Source: an uncultured Rhodospirillales bacterium (GTDB lineage Bacteria; Pseudomonadota; Alphaproteobacteria; Reyranellales; Reyranellaceae). From it: a stretch of 43,630 bases of DNA. The notes under the pieces are model-generated. The model had not been told where the DNA came from. It ran no database searches and was given only the letters and a program-made list of their open reading frames with translations. Of this stretch, positions 33,460-41,507 are shown piece by piece (position 1 is the first letter of the stretch; every line of letters begins with the position of its first letter). The stretch spans positions 1-43,630 of the forward strand of contig CADECW010000020.1 in the NCBI GenBank assembly GCA_902825855.1, in the 5' to 3' direction. The position numbers and the translations under genes are program-made.

Positions 33460-34812
33460 TCAAGCTCCCGTCCAGGCTCGCCGCGTCGTCGAGAAGACGA
33501 GAAGAGCCGAGAAGGCAACGATGCCGAGCGCGACGCAGGCGTAGAGGCCAGAGACACCCCAGCCGAACTGGTCGAGGGCGAGAAGGCTGCCGCCGCCGGC
33601 GATGGTGATGCGGGTGAGGTTGGCCGCGACCGGCCAGTACATCTCGCCGGTCCCCTGCGAGGCGAAGTAGAGCGCCATGGCGACGCCGAAGAACCCATAG
33701 GCCGGGCCGACGATGCTGAGATAGTGCCGACCCGAGGCCAGCGCCCTGGGATCGGCAGTGAACAGGCCGAGCCAGAGGTCGGGCCACATCGCCACCACCA
33801 GGCCGATCACTGCGGCGATGCCGCCTGCCATCGCGGCACCTGTCCAGGCGAGACGCTGGGCGCGCTCGTACTGCCGCGCGCCGATGTTGGTGCCGACCAG
33901 GGCGGTCAGCGTGGCGCCGATGCCGAAGCTGATGGGGATCAGCATGTATTCGAGGCGGCTGCCGATGCCGTAGCCGGCGATGGCGCCGTCGCCTTCACGA
34001 CCGATCAGGCCGGTGACGACCAGCACCGTGCCGTTGGTCAGGATGACGACGAGGCACGCGATCAGGCCAACCTTCAGGATGTCGCGGAAGGCCACCCACT
34101 TGAAGCCGCCCTGCGGCCAGTGCAGGCGCAGCGCCGCCTTGGGGCCCAGTAGCTTGCTCAGCATCCAGACGGCGGCGAGGGCGAAGGAGATCACGGCGGC
34201 CAGGGCGGGCCCGCGGATGCCGAGCGCAGGCAGGCCGAACCAACCCAGGGTCAGCGCGCCGGTCAGGGGGATCTGTAGCGCCGCGGTGGCGACCAGAGCA
34301 TAGCCGGGAGTCTTCATGTCGCCGGTGCCGCGCAGCACCGAGGCCATGGAGTTGGCGACCCAGTGGGCGGCGCAGCCCAGGAACAGGACGGTGGCGAAGG
34401 CCTCGGCACGATCGAGCGCGGCGCCGCTTCCGCCGAGAGCGCCGTAGATCGTTCGGCCGAAGCCCACGAACACGACTGCGAACAGGACAGACATGGCGAG
34501 CGCGATGGCGAGCGCATGAACGGCCGCTGCTTCGGCGGCAGCACGATTGCCGGCGCCCAGTGCGCGCGCCACCGAGGAGGAGATGCCGCCACCCATGGCG
34601 CCAGCCGACATCATGCCGAGCGTCATCTGGGTAGGAAACACCAGCGCCAGGGCGGCGAGGTCGACGATGCCGAGCTGTCCGACGAACCAGCCGTCGGAAA
34701 TGCTGACCAGGCTCTGCATGGCCACGTTCAGCACGTTGGGCATGGCGAGGGCGAGAATGGTGGGCACGATCGGCCCGGCCAGCATCATCTGCCGGCGCTC
34801 GGCGGGACTCAT
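33460..34812 (-). CDS. MATE-family efflux transporter
   Basis: The 450-residue protein has twelve hydrophobic segments in two halves; PNVLNVAMQSLVSISDGWFVGQLG near 24-47 and GIGSRLEYMLIPISFGIGATLTALVGTNIGA near 285-315 are MATE sequences. Such transporters export drugs or metabolites using a sodium or proton gradient. It lies between the carrier-protein gene and cobF on the same strand. The 95-bp gap upstream shows no strong promoter. Substrate unknown. Confidence 0.88.
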   Translation of the reverse strand: MSPAERRQMMLAGPIVPTILALAMPNVLNVAMQSLVSISDGWFVGQLGIVDLAALALVFPTQMTLGMMSAGAMGGGISSSVARALGAGNRAAAEAAAVHALAIALAMSVLFAVVFVGFGRTIYGALGGSGAALDRAEAFATVLFLGCAAHWVANSMASVLRGTGDMKTPGYALVATAALQIPLTGALTLGWFGLPALGIRGPALAAVISFALAAVWMLSKLLGPKAALRLHWPQGGFKWVAFRDILKVGLIACLVVILTNGTVLVVTGLIGREGDGAIAGYGIGSRLEYMLIPISFGIGATLTALVGTNIGARQYERAQRLAWTGAAMAGGIAAVIGLVVAMWPDLWLGLFTADPRALASGRHYLSIVGPAYGFFGVAMALYFASQGTGEMYWPVAANLTRITIAGGGSLLALDQFGWGVSGLYACVALGIVAFSALLVFSTTRRAWTGA

Positions 34813-34907
34813 GGATTACTCGTGTAGATACACCTGTCGGGCACCATGCCTGCGCCAGCGCCGGTGTGCGCGCGAGGTTATCTCATGGGGCTATCAGATG
34901 GAGCCCT

Positions 34908-35198
34908 TCAGGCCCGGCCGCACAATGTCAGGATCGTGTCGGCGAGCTGGTCCACGGTGCGGATTTCGGCGATGACATTGAGAGGAAGGGTGACGTCGAA
35001 GCGGTCTTCGAGCGCCATGATCATGTCCATCAGCGTCAGCGAATCGATGGTCGAACCATCGGAGATGACAGTTCCCCCCGTGATCGGTCTGTCGCCGACC
35101 TGGTAGGGAAGAAGCTGGTGGCGAATCTCGCGCATGACGTCGAGCTGCAGGGACACGCGCTCCGCTTTGTCGGCAATCAGGTTGATCGTGCTTTGCAA
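34908..35198 (-). CDS. Acyl-carrier-like protein
   Basis: The small acidic protein contains TIDSLTLMDMIMALEDRFDVTLP, where the DSL serine is the predicted phosphopantetheine site, followed by IRTVDQLADTILTLCG. I take the TTG at 35198 as start (96 residues) because GGCGGAG stands seven bases before it; ATG 35135 would give only 75 residues, and an upstream TTG at 35243 gives 111. It is a stand-alone carrier, not the housekeeping AcpP beside fab genes, and could serve a lipid or secondary-metabolite pathway. A perfect palindrome lies 65 bp upstream; a MATE transporter follows downstream. Confidence 0.78.
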   Translation of the reverse strand: MQSTINLIADKAERVSLQLDVMREIRHQLLPYQVGDRPITGGTVISDGSTIDSLTLMDMIMALEDRFDVTLPLNVIAEIRTVDQLADTILTLCGRA

Positions 35199-35262
35199 AA
35201 CGACTCTCCGCCGAAGGACGTCGACGGCATCATCAGACAGCAATCGCGACTTCGAAGGAAAT

Positions 35263-35283
35263 AACGTTTGGTTACCAAACGTT
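35263..35283. promoter_or_regulatory. Perfect 21-bp palindrome upstream of the carrier-protein gene
   Basis: Ten-base arms AACGTTTGGT and ACCAAACGTT flank a single central T. It lies between the trmFO stop (35292) and the carrier-protein start (35198). This symmetry is typical of LuxR-, TetR- or LacI-type operators. No regulator gene is adjacent. Confidence 0.7.
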
Positions 35284-35291
35284 GCGAAGCG

Positions 35292-36650
35292 CTACTCCGC
35301 TGCGAGCGACGTCGGCGCCAGCCAGCGATCGAAATCGCGCAGGGCGCGTGCACTAAGCGCCTGCTTGCGCTCCTTGCCGCGCAGGGTGCCTTCGATCGGC
35401 GGGAACAGGCCGAAATTGATATTCATCGGCTGGTAGGTGGTGGCGTCGGCACCACCCGTGATATGGCCGAGCAGGGCACCCATCGCCGTCGTTGCAGGCG
35501 GTGTGGTTGGCTGCAGGCCAAGCCGCTCGGCCGCCGCGAACCGGCCAGTCATCAGCCCGACGGCCGCGCTTTCGACATAGCCCTCGCAGCCCGTGATCTG
35601 GCCGGCGAAGCGCAGGCGCGGCATCGCCTTCAACTTCAGCGTGGCGTCGAGAAGCCGCGGGCTGTTGAGAAAGGTGTTGCGATGCAGGCCACCCAGGCGG
35701 GCGAATTCGGCGTTGTGCAGGCCGGGGATGGTGCGGAACAGCTGGGTCTGCTCGCGGTGCTTCAGCTTGGTCTGGAAGCCGACGATGTTCCACAGCGTGC
35801 CGAGCGCATTGTCCTGGCGGAGCTGCACCACGGCCCACGGTCGTCGCCCGGTGCGCGGGTCGCGCAGGCCGACGGGCTTCATCGGACCAAAGCGCAGCGT
35901 GTCCGGCCCGCGCGATGCCATCACTTCGATCGGCAGGCAGCCGTCGAAGTAGGGTGTGTTCGCTTCCCACTCCTTGAACTCGGTTTTCTCGCCAGCCAGC
36001 AGGCCCGCGATGAAGGCGTCATACTCCTCCTTGTTCAGCGGACAGTTGAAGTAGTCGGCGCCGTCGCCGGCCGGCCCGCCCTTGTCGTAGCGAGACTGCT
36101 TCCAGGCGATCGACCGGTCGATGCTGTCGAAATGCACGATCGGCGCGATGGCGTCGAAGAAGGCGAGGGCGTCCTCGCCGCTCTGCGCGCGTATCGCCTC
36201 CGCCAATGCGGGCGAGGTGAGGGGGCCGGTGGCGACGATGACACTGTCCCAGTCGGCCGGCGGCAGCCCGGCAACTTCTTCACGCCTGAGTTCGACAAGC
36301 GGCTGGGTGAGCAGCGCGTCCTGTACCGCGGCCGAGAAGCCATGGCGATCGACGGCGAGCGCGCCGCCGGCCGGCAGCTTGTGGGCATCCGCCGCGCGCA
36401 TGATCAGCGAGCCTGCGCGGCGCATTTCCTCGTGCAGCAGGCCGACTGCGTTGTTGCTGGCATCGTCGGAGCGGAAGGAGTTGGAGCAGACCAGCTCGGC
36501 AAGGCTGTCGGTGAGATGGGCATCGGTGCCACGCACCGGCCGCATCTCGTGCAGCACGACAGGCACGCCGGCCGACGCGATCTGCCAGGCTGCCTCCGAG
36601 CCTGCGAGGCCGCCCCCGACGATATGTATTGGCTTGGCGCTTGACGTCAT
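35292..36650 (-). CDS. trmFO: Folate-dependent tRNA (uracil-5-)-methyltransferase TrmFO
   Basis: The 452-residue enzyme methylates U54 of tRNA using methylenetetrahydrofolate and FAD. The FAD-binding [12 protein letters not shown] is at 11-22; catalytic cysteine candidates are C55 in VCSNSFRSD and C238 in [15 protein letters not shown], as in characterised TrmFO. The C-terminal part ([30 protein letters not shown]) is complete. The start ATG at 36650-36648 lies inside the conserved end of an intergenic repeat, so upstream sequence is repeat-derived; no ribosome site is visible. The gene ends 49 bp before the carrier-protein ORF's furthest possible start. Confidence 0.94.
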   Translation of the reverse strand: MTSSAKPIHIVGGGLAGSEAAWQIASAGVPVVLHEMRPVRGTDAHLTDSLAELVCSNSFRSDDASNNAVGLLHEEMRRAGSLIMRAADAHKLPAGGALAVDRHGFSAAVQDALLTQPLVELRREEVAGLPPADWDSVIVATGPLTSPALAEAIRAQSGEDALAFFDAIAPIVHFDSIDRSIAWKQSRYDKGGPAGDGADYFNCPLNKEEYDAFIAGLLAGEKTEFKEWEANTPYFDGCLPIEVMASRGPDTLRFGPMKPVGLRDPRTGRRPWAVVQLRQDNALGTLWNIVGFQTKLKHREQTQLFRTIPGLHNAEFARLGGLHRNTFLNSPRLLDATLKLKAMPRLRFAGQITGCEGYVESAAVGLMTGRFAAAERLGLQPTTPPATTAMGALLGHITGGADATTYQPMNINFGLFPPIEGTLRGKERKQALSARALRDFDRWLAPTSLAAE

Positions 36651-36746
36651 CCCGTCCGACCTGAGAGTGCTCTTGTCCTGAGCGAAGCGAAGGACCTGGC
36701 GTCAGCTGCTTGACGCGTGTGATCTTTCGCTTCGCTCGATATGACA
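36645..36746. repeat. Degenerate third copy of the palindrome-ended repeat
   Basis: The left end CGTCATCCCG (36645-36654) equals the end of the elements at 3611 and 3797; the right end CGATATGACA is degenerate. Internal inverted segments CGAAGCGAAGGACCT and TTTCGCTTCGCTCG are shared in type. The left end provides the trmFO start codon. Confidence 0.65.
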
Positions 36747-36770
36747 AGCTAATAGATGGGGAAGATCACC

Positions 36771-37157
36771 ATGGCCATCAAGTTTCACAATCCCAAGTCG
36801 GTGTCGCTGGCGGGCAACTACAGCCTCGGGGCCGAGGTGCCCCAGGGCGCACGCCTGTTCTATGTCTCCGGCCAGGTCGGCGTCGATTCCAAGGGCAAGC
36901 TGCAGGCGGGCATCGAAAAACAGGTCGATCAGGTCTGGAAGAATATCGTCCAGGTGCTGAAGAGCGCCGGCATGGGACTTTCCGACATCGTCAAGGTCAA
37001 CGTCTTCCTGACCGACAGCCGCTTCATCCCGCCCTACCGTGCGACGCGCGACCGCTATTTCCCCAAGGCGCCCTTTCCCGCCTCGACCCTGCTGATCGTG
37101 CAGGGGCTGGCCGATCCCGGCATGTTGGTCGAAGTCGAGGTCGTAGCCGCGAAATAA
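36771..37157 (+). CDS. RidA/YjgF-family protein
   Basis: The 128-residue protein has the RidA fold: ARLFYVSGQVGVDSKGKL near 27-44, QVDQVWKNIVQVLKSAGMGLSDIVKVNVFLTD near 50-81, and FPASTLLIVQGLADPGMLVEVEVVA at the end. The Arg-containing strand of imine deaminases is not in its usual form (LLIVQGLADP instead of R-x-x-V), so enamine deaminase activity is uncertain. GGGGAAG lies six bases before ATG 36771; an ATG 15 bases earlier lacks a ribosome site. Its substrate could be a reactive enamine or aromatic intermediate. Confidence 0.85.
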   Translation: MAIKFHNPKSVSLAGNYSLGAEVPQGARLFYVSGQVGVDSKGKLQAGIEKQVDQVWKNIVQVLKSAGMGLSDIVKVNVFLTDSRFIPPYRATRDRYFPKAPFPASTLLIVQGLADPGMLVEVEVVAAK

Positions 37158-37200
37158 GCGAACAATCTGCGGCGCGCCGGCTTCCAGCTCACGAAGGGCC

Positions 37201-37229
37201 TTGACAGATATTATGCTCAAATTTAGCAT
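37201..37229 (+). promoter_or_regulatory. Strong-looking promoter of nadE
   Basis: TTGACA at 37201-37206, 17 bp, then TAGCAT at 37224-37229. Six bases separate the -10 from the nadE ATG, so transcription should start at or near the A of the start codon. This predicts a leaderless mRNA; no ribosome site precedes the ATG. Confidence 0.65.
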
Positions 37230-37231
37230 AA
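37211..37231. promoter_or_regulatory. Palindrome overlapping the nadE -10 element
   Basis: Seven-base arms TTATGCT (37211-37217) and AGCATAA (37225-37231) surround CAAATTT. It covers the spacer and -10 of the promoter, where a repressor would block transcription. A NAD-responsive repressor is an inference from the gene behind it. Confidence 0.55.
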
Positions 37232-37235
37232 CTAC

Positions 37236-38891
37236 ATGACGCAGACGATCAAGGTCGCGCTCGCCCAGCTCAATCCCAAGGTCGGCGACGTCGCAGGCAA
37301 TCTCGCCAAGGTTCGGGCCGCCCGCGCCGAAGCGGCAAACCAGGGCGCCGACCTGGTGCTGACAGCCGAACTCGTCCTCGCGGGCTACTTTCCCGACGAC
37401 CTGGTGCTCAAGCCCTCGTTCGTGAAGCGCTGCCACGAGGCAGTCGAGGCATTGTGCGCAGATACCAGGGATGGCGGACCGGCGCTGTTCGTCGCGACGC
37501 CCTGGCACGAGGACGGCAAGCTCTACAACGCCATCATCGGCCTCGACAAAGGCGAGATCGTCGGCAAGCGCTACAAGGTCGATCTGCCGAACTACGGCGT
37601 GTTCGACGACAAGCGAGTCTTCTCCCCGGGCCCCATGCCGGGACCGCTGGTCGTCAGGGGCGTACGCATCGGTGTGCCGATCTGCGAGGACGTCTGGACC
37701 CCCGACGTCGTCGAATGCATCGCCGAAACCGGCGGCGAAATCCTGCTGGTGCCCAACGCTTCGCCCTACGAGGTCCACAAGACCGATGTGCGCCTGCAGC
37801 TTGCCGTGAAGCGTGTCGTCGAGAGCGGCCTGCCGCTGGTCTATCTCAATCAGGTCGGCGGCCAGGACGAGGTGGTCTATGACGGCGGTTCGTTCGCCCT
37901 GGGCGCCGACCGCTCGCTCAAGGCCAAGCTCGTCTCGTTCCGTGAGCAGGTCGCGACCATCGAGTTCCGCCGCGGTGTCGAGGGTTGGGAATGCCAGCCC
38001 GGACCGATTGCACCCGAACTGAGCGACTGCGAATCGGTCTACCAGGCGATGACCCTGGGTCTGCGCGACTACGTGAACAAGACGGGCTTTCCTTCCGTCG
38101 TGATCGGTCTGTCGGGCGGCGTCGATTCGGCGCTGACCGCCGCCGTCGCCGCTGACGCGCTGGGGCCCGAGCGCGTGCACACGCTGATGATGCCGTCGCC
38201 CTATACCAGCGCGCATTCCCTGGAGGACGCGCAAGCCTGCGCCGCGGCGATCGGCGTGCGTTACGACATCGTCGGCATCGAGGCGGCGATGGAGGCTTTC
38301 CGCGCCATGACGGTCCCGCTGTTCGGCGACCGAAAGGAAGACGTCACCGAGGAGAACATCCAGAGCCGCGCCCGCGCCGTCGTGCTGATGGCGGTATCCA
38401 ACAAGCTCGGCGGCATGGTGGTGACGACCGGTAACAAGTCGGAGATGGCGGTAGGCTACGCCACGCTCTACGGCGACATGTGCGGTGGCTACAACGTGCT
38501 GAAGGACGTCTACAAGACCACGGTGTTCGAGCTGTGCCGCTGGCGCAATGCGCACCTGCCCGAGGGTGCGCTGGGCCGCCAGGGTCGGGTGATTCCCGAG
38601 CGCATCATCGATAAGCCGCCGTCGGCCGAATTGCGACCTGGCCAGCAGGATTCCGATTCGCTGCCGCCCTATCCGGTGCTGGATGCCATCCTGAAAGGCC
38701 TGATCGAACGCGACCTGTCGGCCGAGGAGCTCGCGGGCGAGGGCTACGACCGCGCCACCGTCGACAAGGTGTGGCGTCTGCTTGAAGGTGCCGAGTACAA
38801 ACGGCGCCAGGCGCCGCCCGGTGTGAAGATCACCTCGCGCATCATCAGCCGTGAGCGACGCTACCCGATCGTCAATGGGTTCAGGGGTTGA
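37236..38891 (+). CDS. nadE: Glutamine-dependent NAD+ synthetase
   Basis: The 551-residue enzyme catalyses the last step of NAD synthesis, amidating deamido-NAD with glutamine nitrogen. The N-terminal carbon-nitrogen hydrolase domain has the Glu-Lys-Cys triad at E45, K114 and C150 (PICEDVW). The C-terminal synthetase domain has the pyrophosphatase loop SGGVDS at 293-298 and NIQSRARAVVLMAVSNKLGGMVVTTGNKSEMAVGY near 386-420. The two domains are in the usual order. The transcript is probably leaderless, with a palindrome in the promoter. A phosphodiesterase gene follows after 33 bp. Confidence 0.96.
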   Translation: MTQTIKVALAQLNPKVGDVAGNLAKVRAARAEAANQGADLVLTAELVLAGYFPDDLVLKPSFVKRCHEAVEALCADTRDGGPALFVATPWHEDGKLYNAIIGLDKGEIVGKRYKVDLPNYGVFDDKRVFSPGPMPGPLVVRGVRIGVPICEDVWTPDVVECIAETGGEILLVPNASPYEVHKTDVRLQLAVKRVVESGLPLVYLNQVGGQDEVVYDGGSFALGADRSLKAKLVSFREQVATIEFRRGVEGWECQPGPIAPELSDCESVYQAMTLGLRDYVNKTGFPSVVIGLSGGVDSALTAAVAADALGPERVHTLMMPSPYTSAHSLEDAQACAAAIGVRYDIVGIEAAMEAFRAMTVPLFGDRKEDVTEENIQSRARAVVLMAVSNKLGGMVVTTGNKSEMAVGYATLYGDMCGGYNVLKDVYKTTVFELCRWRNAHLPEGALGRQGRVIPERIIDKPPSAELRPGQQDSDSLPPYPVLDAILKGLIERDLSAEELAGEGYDRATVDKVWRLLEGAEYKRRQAPPGVKITSRIISRERRYPIVNGFRG

Positions 38892-38924
38892 CTTCTTACG
38901 GTACGGAAGACCATGAGGGTCGCC

Positions 38925-39728
38925 ATGCTGATTGCGCAAATCTCCGACATGCACGTGAAGCCGCCGGGCGAGCTCTTGTACAAGCGCATCGACACCACGG
39001 GCTTTCTCGAGCGCGCTGTGGCGCATGTGATGGCGCTCGATCCGAGACCTGACGTGGTTATTGCCACAGGCGACCTGGTCGATGGCGGCAGGCCCGAGGA
39101 ATACGCCCTGCTGCGGCGCCTGTTGGCGCCCTTGTCCATGCCGGTCTACCTGATCCCCGGCAATCACGATGCCCGCGACGCCATGCGCGAGGCGTTCGGC
39201 GATCACGCCTATCTGCCTGAAAGCGGCTTCCTGCAGTACGTCATCGAAGACCTGCCGGTGCGGCTGATCGCGCTCGACACGCTGGTGCCGGGCAAGGGCC
39301 ACGGCGCTCTGTGCGAGGAGCGGCTTGGCTGGCTGGAGACACGGCTCGGCGAAAGCAGTCGGCCCACGGTGCTGTTCATGCACCATCCGCCCTTCGACTG
39401 CGGCATCGACGCCTTCGACGCCATGAAGGTCAACGTCGGCGCCGACCGGCTGGCGGCGATCGTCCGGCGCCACGCCCACGTCGAGCGGGTGTTGTGCGGC
39501 CATGTTCATCGGCCGATCCAGGTGCTTTGGGCCGGCACGATGGCCTCGATCGCTCCGAGCACCGCCCATCAGGCGACTCTGGATCTTCACCGGGGGACGC
39601 CGCATTCGCTGATGATGGAACCGCCCGGTCTGGCGCTGCACCTGTGGCGGCCCGGCATGGGGCTGGTGACCCACATCAGCTACATCGGAACCTACAAGGG
39701 CCCGGAGCCGTTCCGAACGCTGCAATGA
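38925..39728 (+). CDS. Metallophosphoesterase, cAMP phosphodiesterase-like
   Basis: The 267-residue protein shows class III phosphodiesterase motifs: D8-M-H10, GD at 49-50, GNHD at 79-82, FMHHPPFDCG near 153-162 and CGHVHRP near 195. It resembles CpdA/Icc and Rv0805-type enzymes, which cleave cyclic nucleotides or related phosphodiesters. I use ATG 38925, preceded by GAGGGT at good distance; ATG 38913 is possible and adds four residues. The stop overlaps the NRAMP-family start in an ATGA arrangement, so the two are coupled. Confidence 0.87.
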   Translation: MLIAQISDMHVKPPGELLYKRIDTTGFLERAVAHVMALDPRPDVVIATGDLVDGGRPEEYALLRRLLAPLSMPVYLIPGNHDARDAMREAFGDHAYLPESGFLQYVIEDLPVRLIALDTLVPGKGHGALCEERLGWLETRLGESSRPTVLFMHHPPFDCGIDAFDAMKVNVGADRLAAIVRRHAHVERVLCGHVHRPIQVLWAGTMASIAPSTAHQATLDLHRGTPHSLMMEPPGLALHLWRPGMGLVTHISYIGTYKGPEPFRTLQ

Positions 39729-41008
39729 CGATGGCTCAACCCCGGCCCAGCTCGCGATGGAGTCTCGGGACTCTGTTCAGAAGGTTGGGCCCGGGGGTGA
39801 TCACCGGCGCGGCCGACGACGATCCCAGCGGCATCGCCACCTACTCGCAGGCGGGCGCGCGGGCGGGCTACGGGCTGCTGTGGACGGTGGTCCTGACCTT
39901 GCCGCTGATGGTGGCGGTGCAATCCGTCAGTGCCCGCATCGGCCGCGTCACCGGCCGCGGGCTGGCCGGCAACATGGTCGAGGTTTTTCCGCGTGGCATA
40001 GTCACCCTGCTCGTGCTGCTGCTGTTCGTCGCCAACACCATCAATCTCGGCGCCGATCTCGCCGCCATGGGCGCGGCGGCGAAACTGGTGCTGGGCGGCA
40101 GCGGGCACCTTTATATGTTGGGCTTCGCGGTGTTTTCCCTGCTGGCGATCGTGTTCGTGCCCTATCACCGCTATGTCGGCCTCTTGAAGTGGTTCACCTT
40201 TTCTCTGCTCGCCTATGTCGGCGTTGTCTTCACGGTGAAGATCGACTGGCTGGCGGTGGCGGCTGGCGCCTTCTTGCCCAAGGTCGAGCTCACCGGTGAT
40301 ACCCTGACGCTGGTCGTCGCGATTTTCGGCACCACCATCAGTCCCTATCTCTTCTTCTGGCAAAGCTCGCAGGAGGTCGAGGAGGAGGAAGCCGACCCCG
40401 AGGCCGCGCCGCTCCGCTATTACCCCGAGCAGGCGGCGCGCGAGCTCAATCGCATCAGCTGGGAAACCTGGGTTGGCATGGCGATCTCCAATTTGATCGC
40501 CTTCTTCATCATGCTGACGACGGCGGTGACCCTTCATGCCAACGGCAAGACCGACATCCAGACCGCCGAGCAGGCTGCCGAGGCGCTGCGGCCGATCGCG
40601 GGCGACCTGGCGTTCCTGATGTTCAGCCTGGGCTTGATCGGCACCGGGCTGCTCGCCGTTCCGGTTCTCGCCGGGTCGGTTGCCTATGCGGTGGGGGAGG
40701 CGCGCGGCTGGCGCGTCGGCCTGGAGCGGCCGCTCAACGAGGCGCGGCCGTTCTATGTCGTGATCGGGCTCGCCATCGTTTTAGGCGTCGGCATCGGCTT
40801 CTCGCCGCTCGATCCGATCAAGGCGCTGCTGTGGAGCGCGGTCGTCAATGGCGTCATCGTCGTGCCGATCATGGTGGCGATGATGATCATGGCAAGCCGG
40901 CGCAAGCTGATGGGCCGCTTCGTCGCTGCGCGCTGGCAGGTGGTGCTCGGCTGGTCGGCAACGGCCGTGATGACGGCGGCGGCCGTCGCCATGTTTGCGA
41001 CGATGTGA
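39725..41008 (+). CDS. NRAMP-family transporter with non-canonical metal site
   Basis: The 427-residue membrane protein has about eleven hydrophobic segments of the NRAMP (SLC11) family, starting LGPGVITGAADDDPSGIATYSQAGARAGYG. The TM1 metal motif, DPGN in Mn/Fe transporters, is D33-P-S-G36. The TM6 motif, usually MPH, is S206-P-Y208 in GTTISPYLFFWQSSQEVEEEE. The Asn and Met that select transition metals are therefore absent. A role in Mg2+ or another substrate is possible, as in NRAMP-related magnesium transporters. It is coupled to the phosphodiesterase gene; a start at ATG 39731 is also possible. Confidence 0.87.
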   Translation: MTMAQPRPSSRWSLGTLFRRLGPGVITGAADDDPSGIATYSQAGARAGYGLLWTVVLTLPLMVAVQSVSARIGRVTGRGLAGNMVEVFPRGIVTLLVLLLFVANTINLGADLAAMGAAAKLVLGGSGHLYMLGFAVFSLLAIVFVPYHRYVGLLKWFTFSLLAYVGVVFTVKIDWLAVAAGAFLPKVELTGDTLTLVVAIFGTTISPYLFFWQSSQEVEEEEADPEAAPLRYYPEQAARELNRISWETWVGMAISNLIAFFIMLTTAVTLHANGKTDIQTAEQAAEALRPIAGDLAFLMFSLGLIGTGLLAVPVLAGSVAYAVGEARGWRVGLERPLNEARPFYVVIGLAIVLGVGIGFSPLDPIKALLWSAVVNGVIVVPIMVAMMIMASRRKLMGRFVAARWQVVLGWSATAVMTAAAVAMFATM

Positions 41009-41013
41009 GATCC

Positions 41014-41507
41014 ATGCCCTATGAAATCAGGCCAATTGCCGAGGCTCATATACCTGGTTTTCGGGCGACGCTGGATGCAGTGGCTCGGGAGCAGAAATTC
41101 CTCTCGTTCCTGGAAGCGCCGCCACTCGAGCAGATGCAGCTCTTCGTTCTGAACAACATCAAGGAAGGATTGCCGCAGTTCGTCGTTGTTGCCGAGGAAG
41201 AGATAGGCGGCTGGTGCGACGTGCTTCCCAACTCCCGAAGGACGTCTCCGCCCACTGCGCGACATTGGGCATGGGCCTGTTGCCGAAGTACCGGGGACAG
41301 GGGATCGGGCGCAGGCTCATGCAGCGCACGCTCGATGCGGCTCTTGCTTTTGGCTTCACGCGCATCGAGCTGACGGTGCGAGAAACCAACGCCAATGCGA
41401 TTGCCCTTTACAGAAGTTTCGGCTTCGAGACGGAAGGCCGGCACCGGAAGGCAGTTTGCATCGGACGGCGCTACGAGAACACGCTTTCGATGGCCTTGAT
41501 GTCCTAG
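41014..41507 (+). pseudogene. GNAT N-acetyltransferase with frameshift
   Basis: The first frame from ATG 41014 reads MPYEIRPIAEAHIPGFRATL through EEEIGGWCDVLPNSR, then leaves the family. The frame one base back reads KDVSAHCATLGMGLLPKYRGQGIGRRLM, the acetyl-CoA-binding motif of GNAT enzymes, and ends at 41507. Joining them at about 41238 (CGAAGG) gives a 164-residue normal-length protein. One base is missing relative to an intact gene. No strong slippery site or hairpin suggests programmed shifting. Either a recent mutation or a sequencing error explains it. It lies 5 bp after the NRAMP-family gene. Confidence 0.8.

Noticed and set aside
34813..34907. Possible cobalamin riboswitch ahead of the MATE-cobF genes
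   Set aside because: No B12-box-like sequence or suitable long leader is visible in the 95-bp gap.
36702..39725. A 1007-codon open frame on the minus strand opposite RidA, nadE and the phosphodiesterase
   Set aside because: It is antisense to three well-supported genes and shows no family motif; it is a codon-bias shadow.
41214..41260. Programmed -1 frameshifting in the GNAT gene
   Set aside because: CGAAGG is not a good slippery heptamer and no downstream hairpin or internal ribosome-like signal is evident; a mutation or sequence error is simpler.
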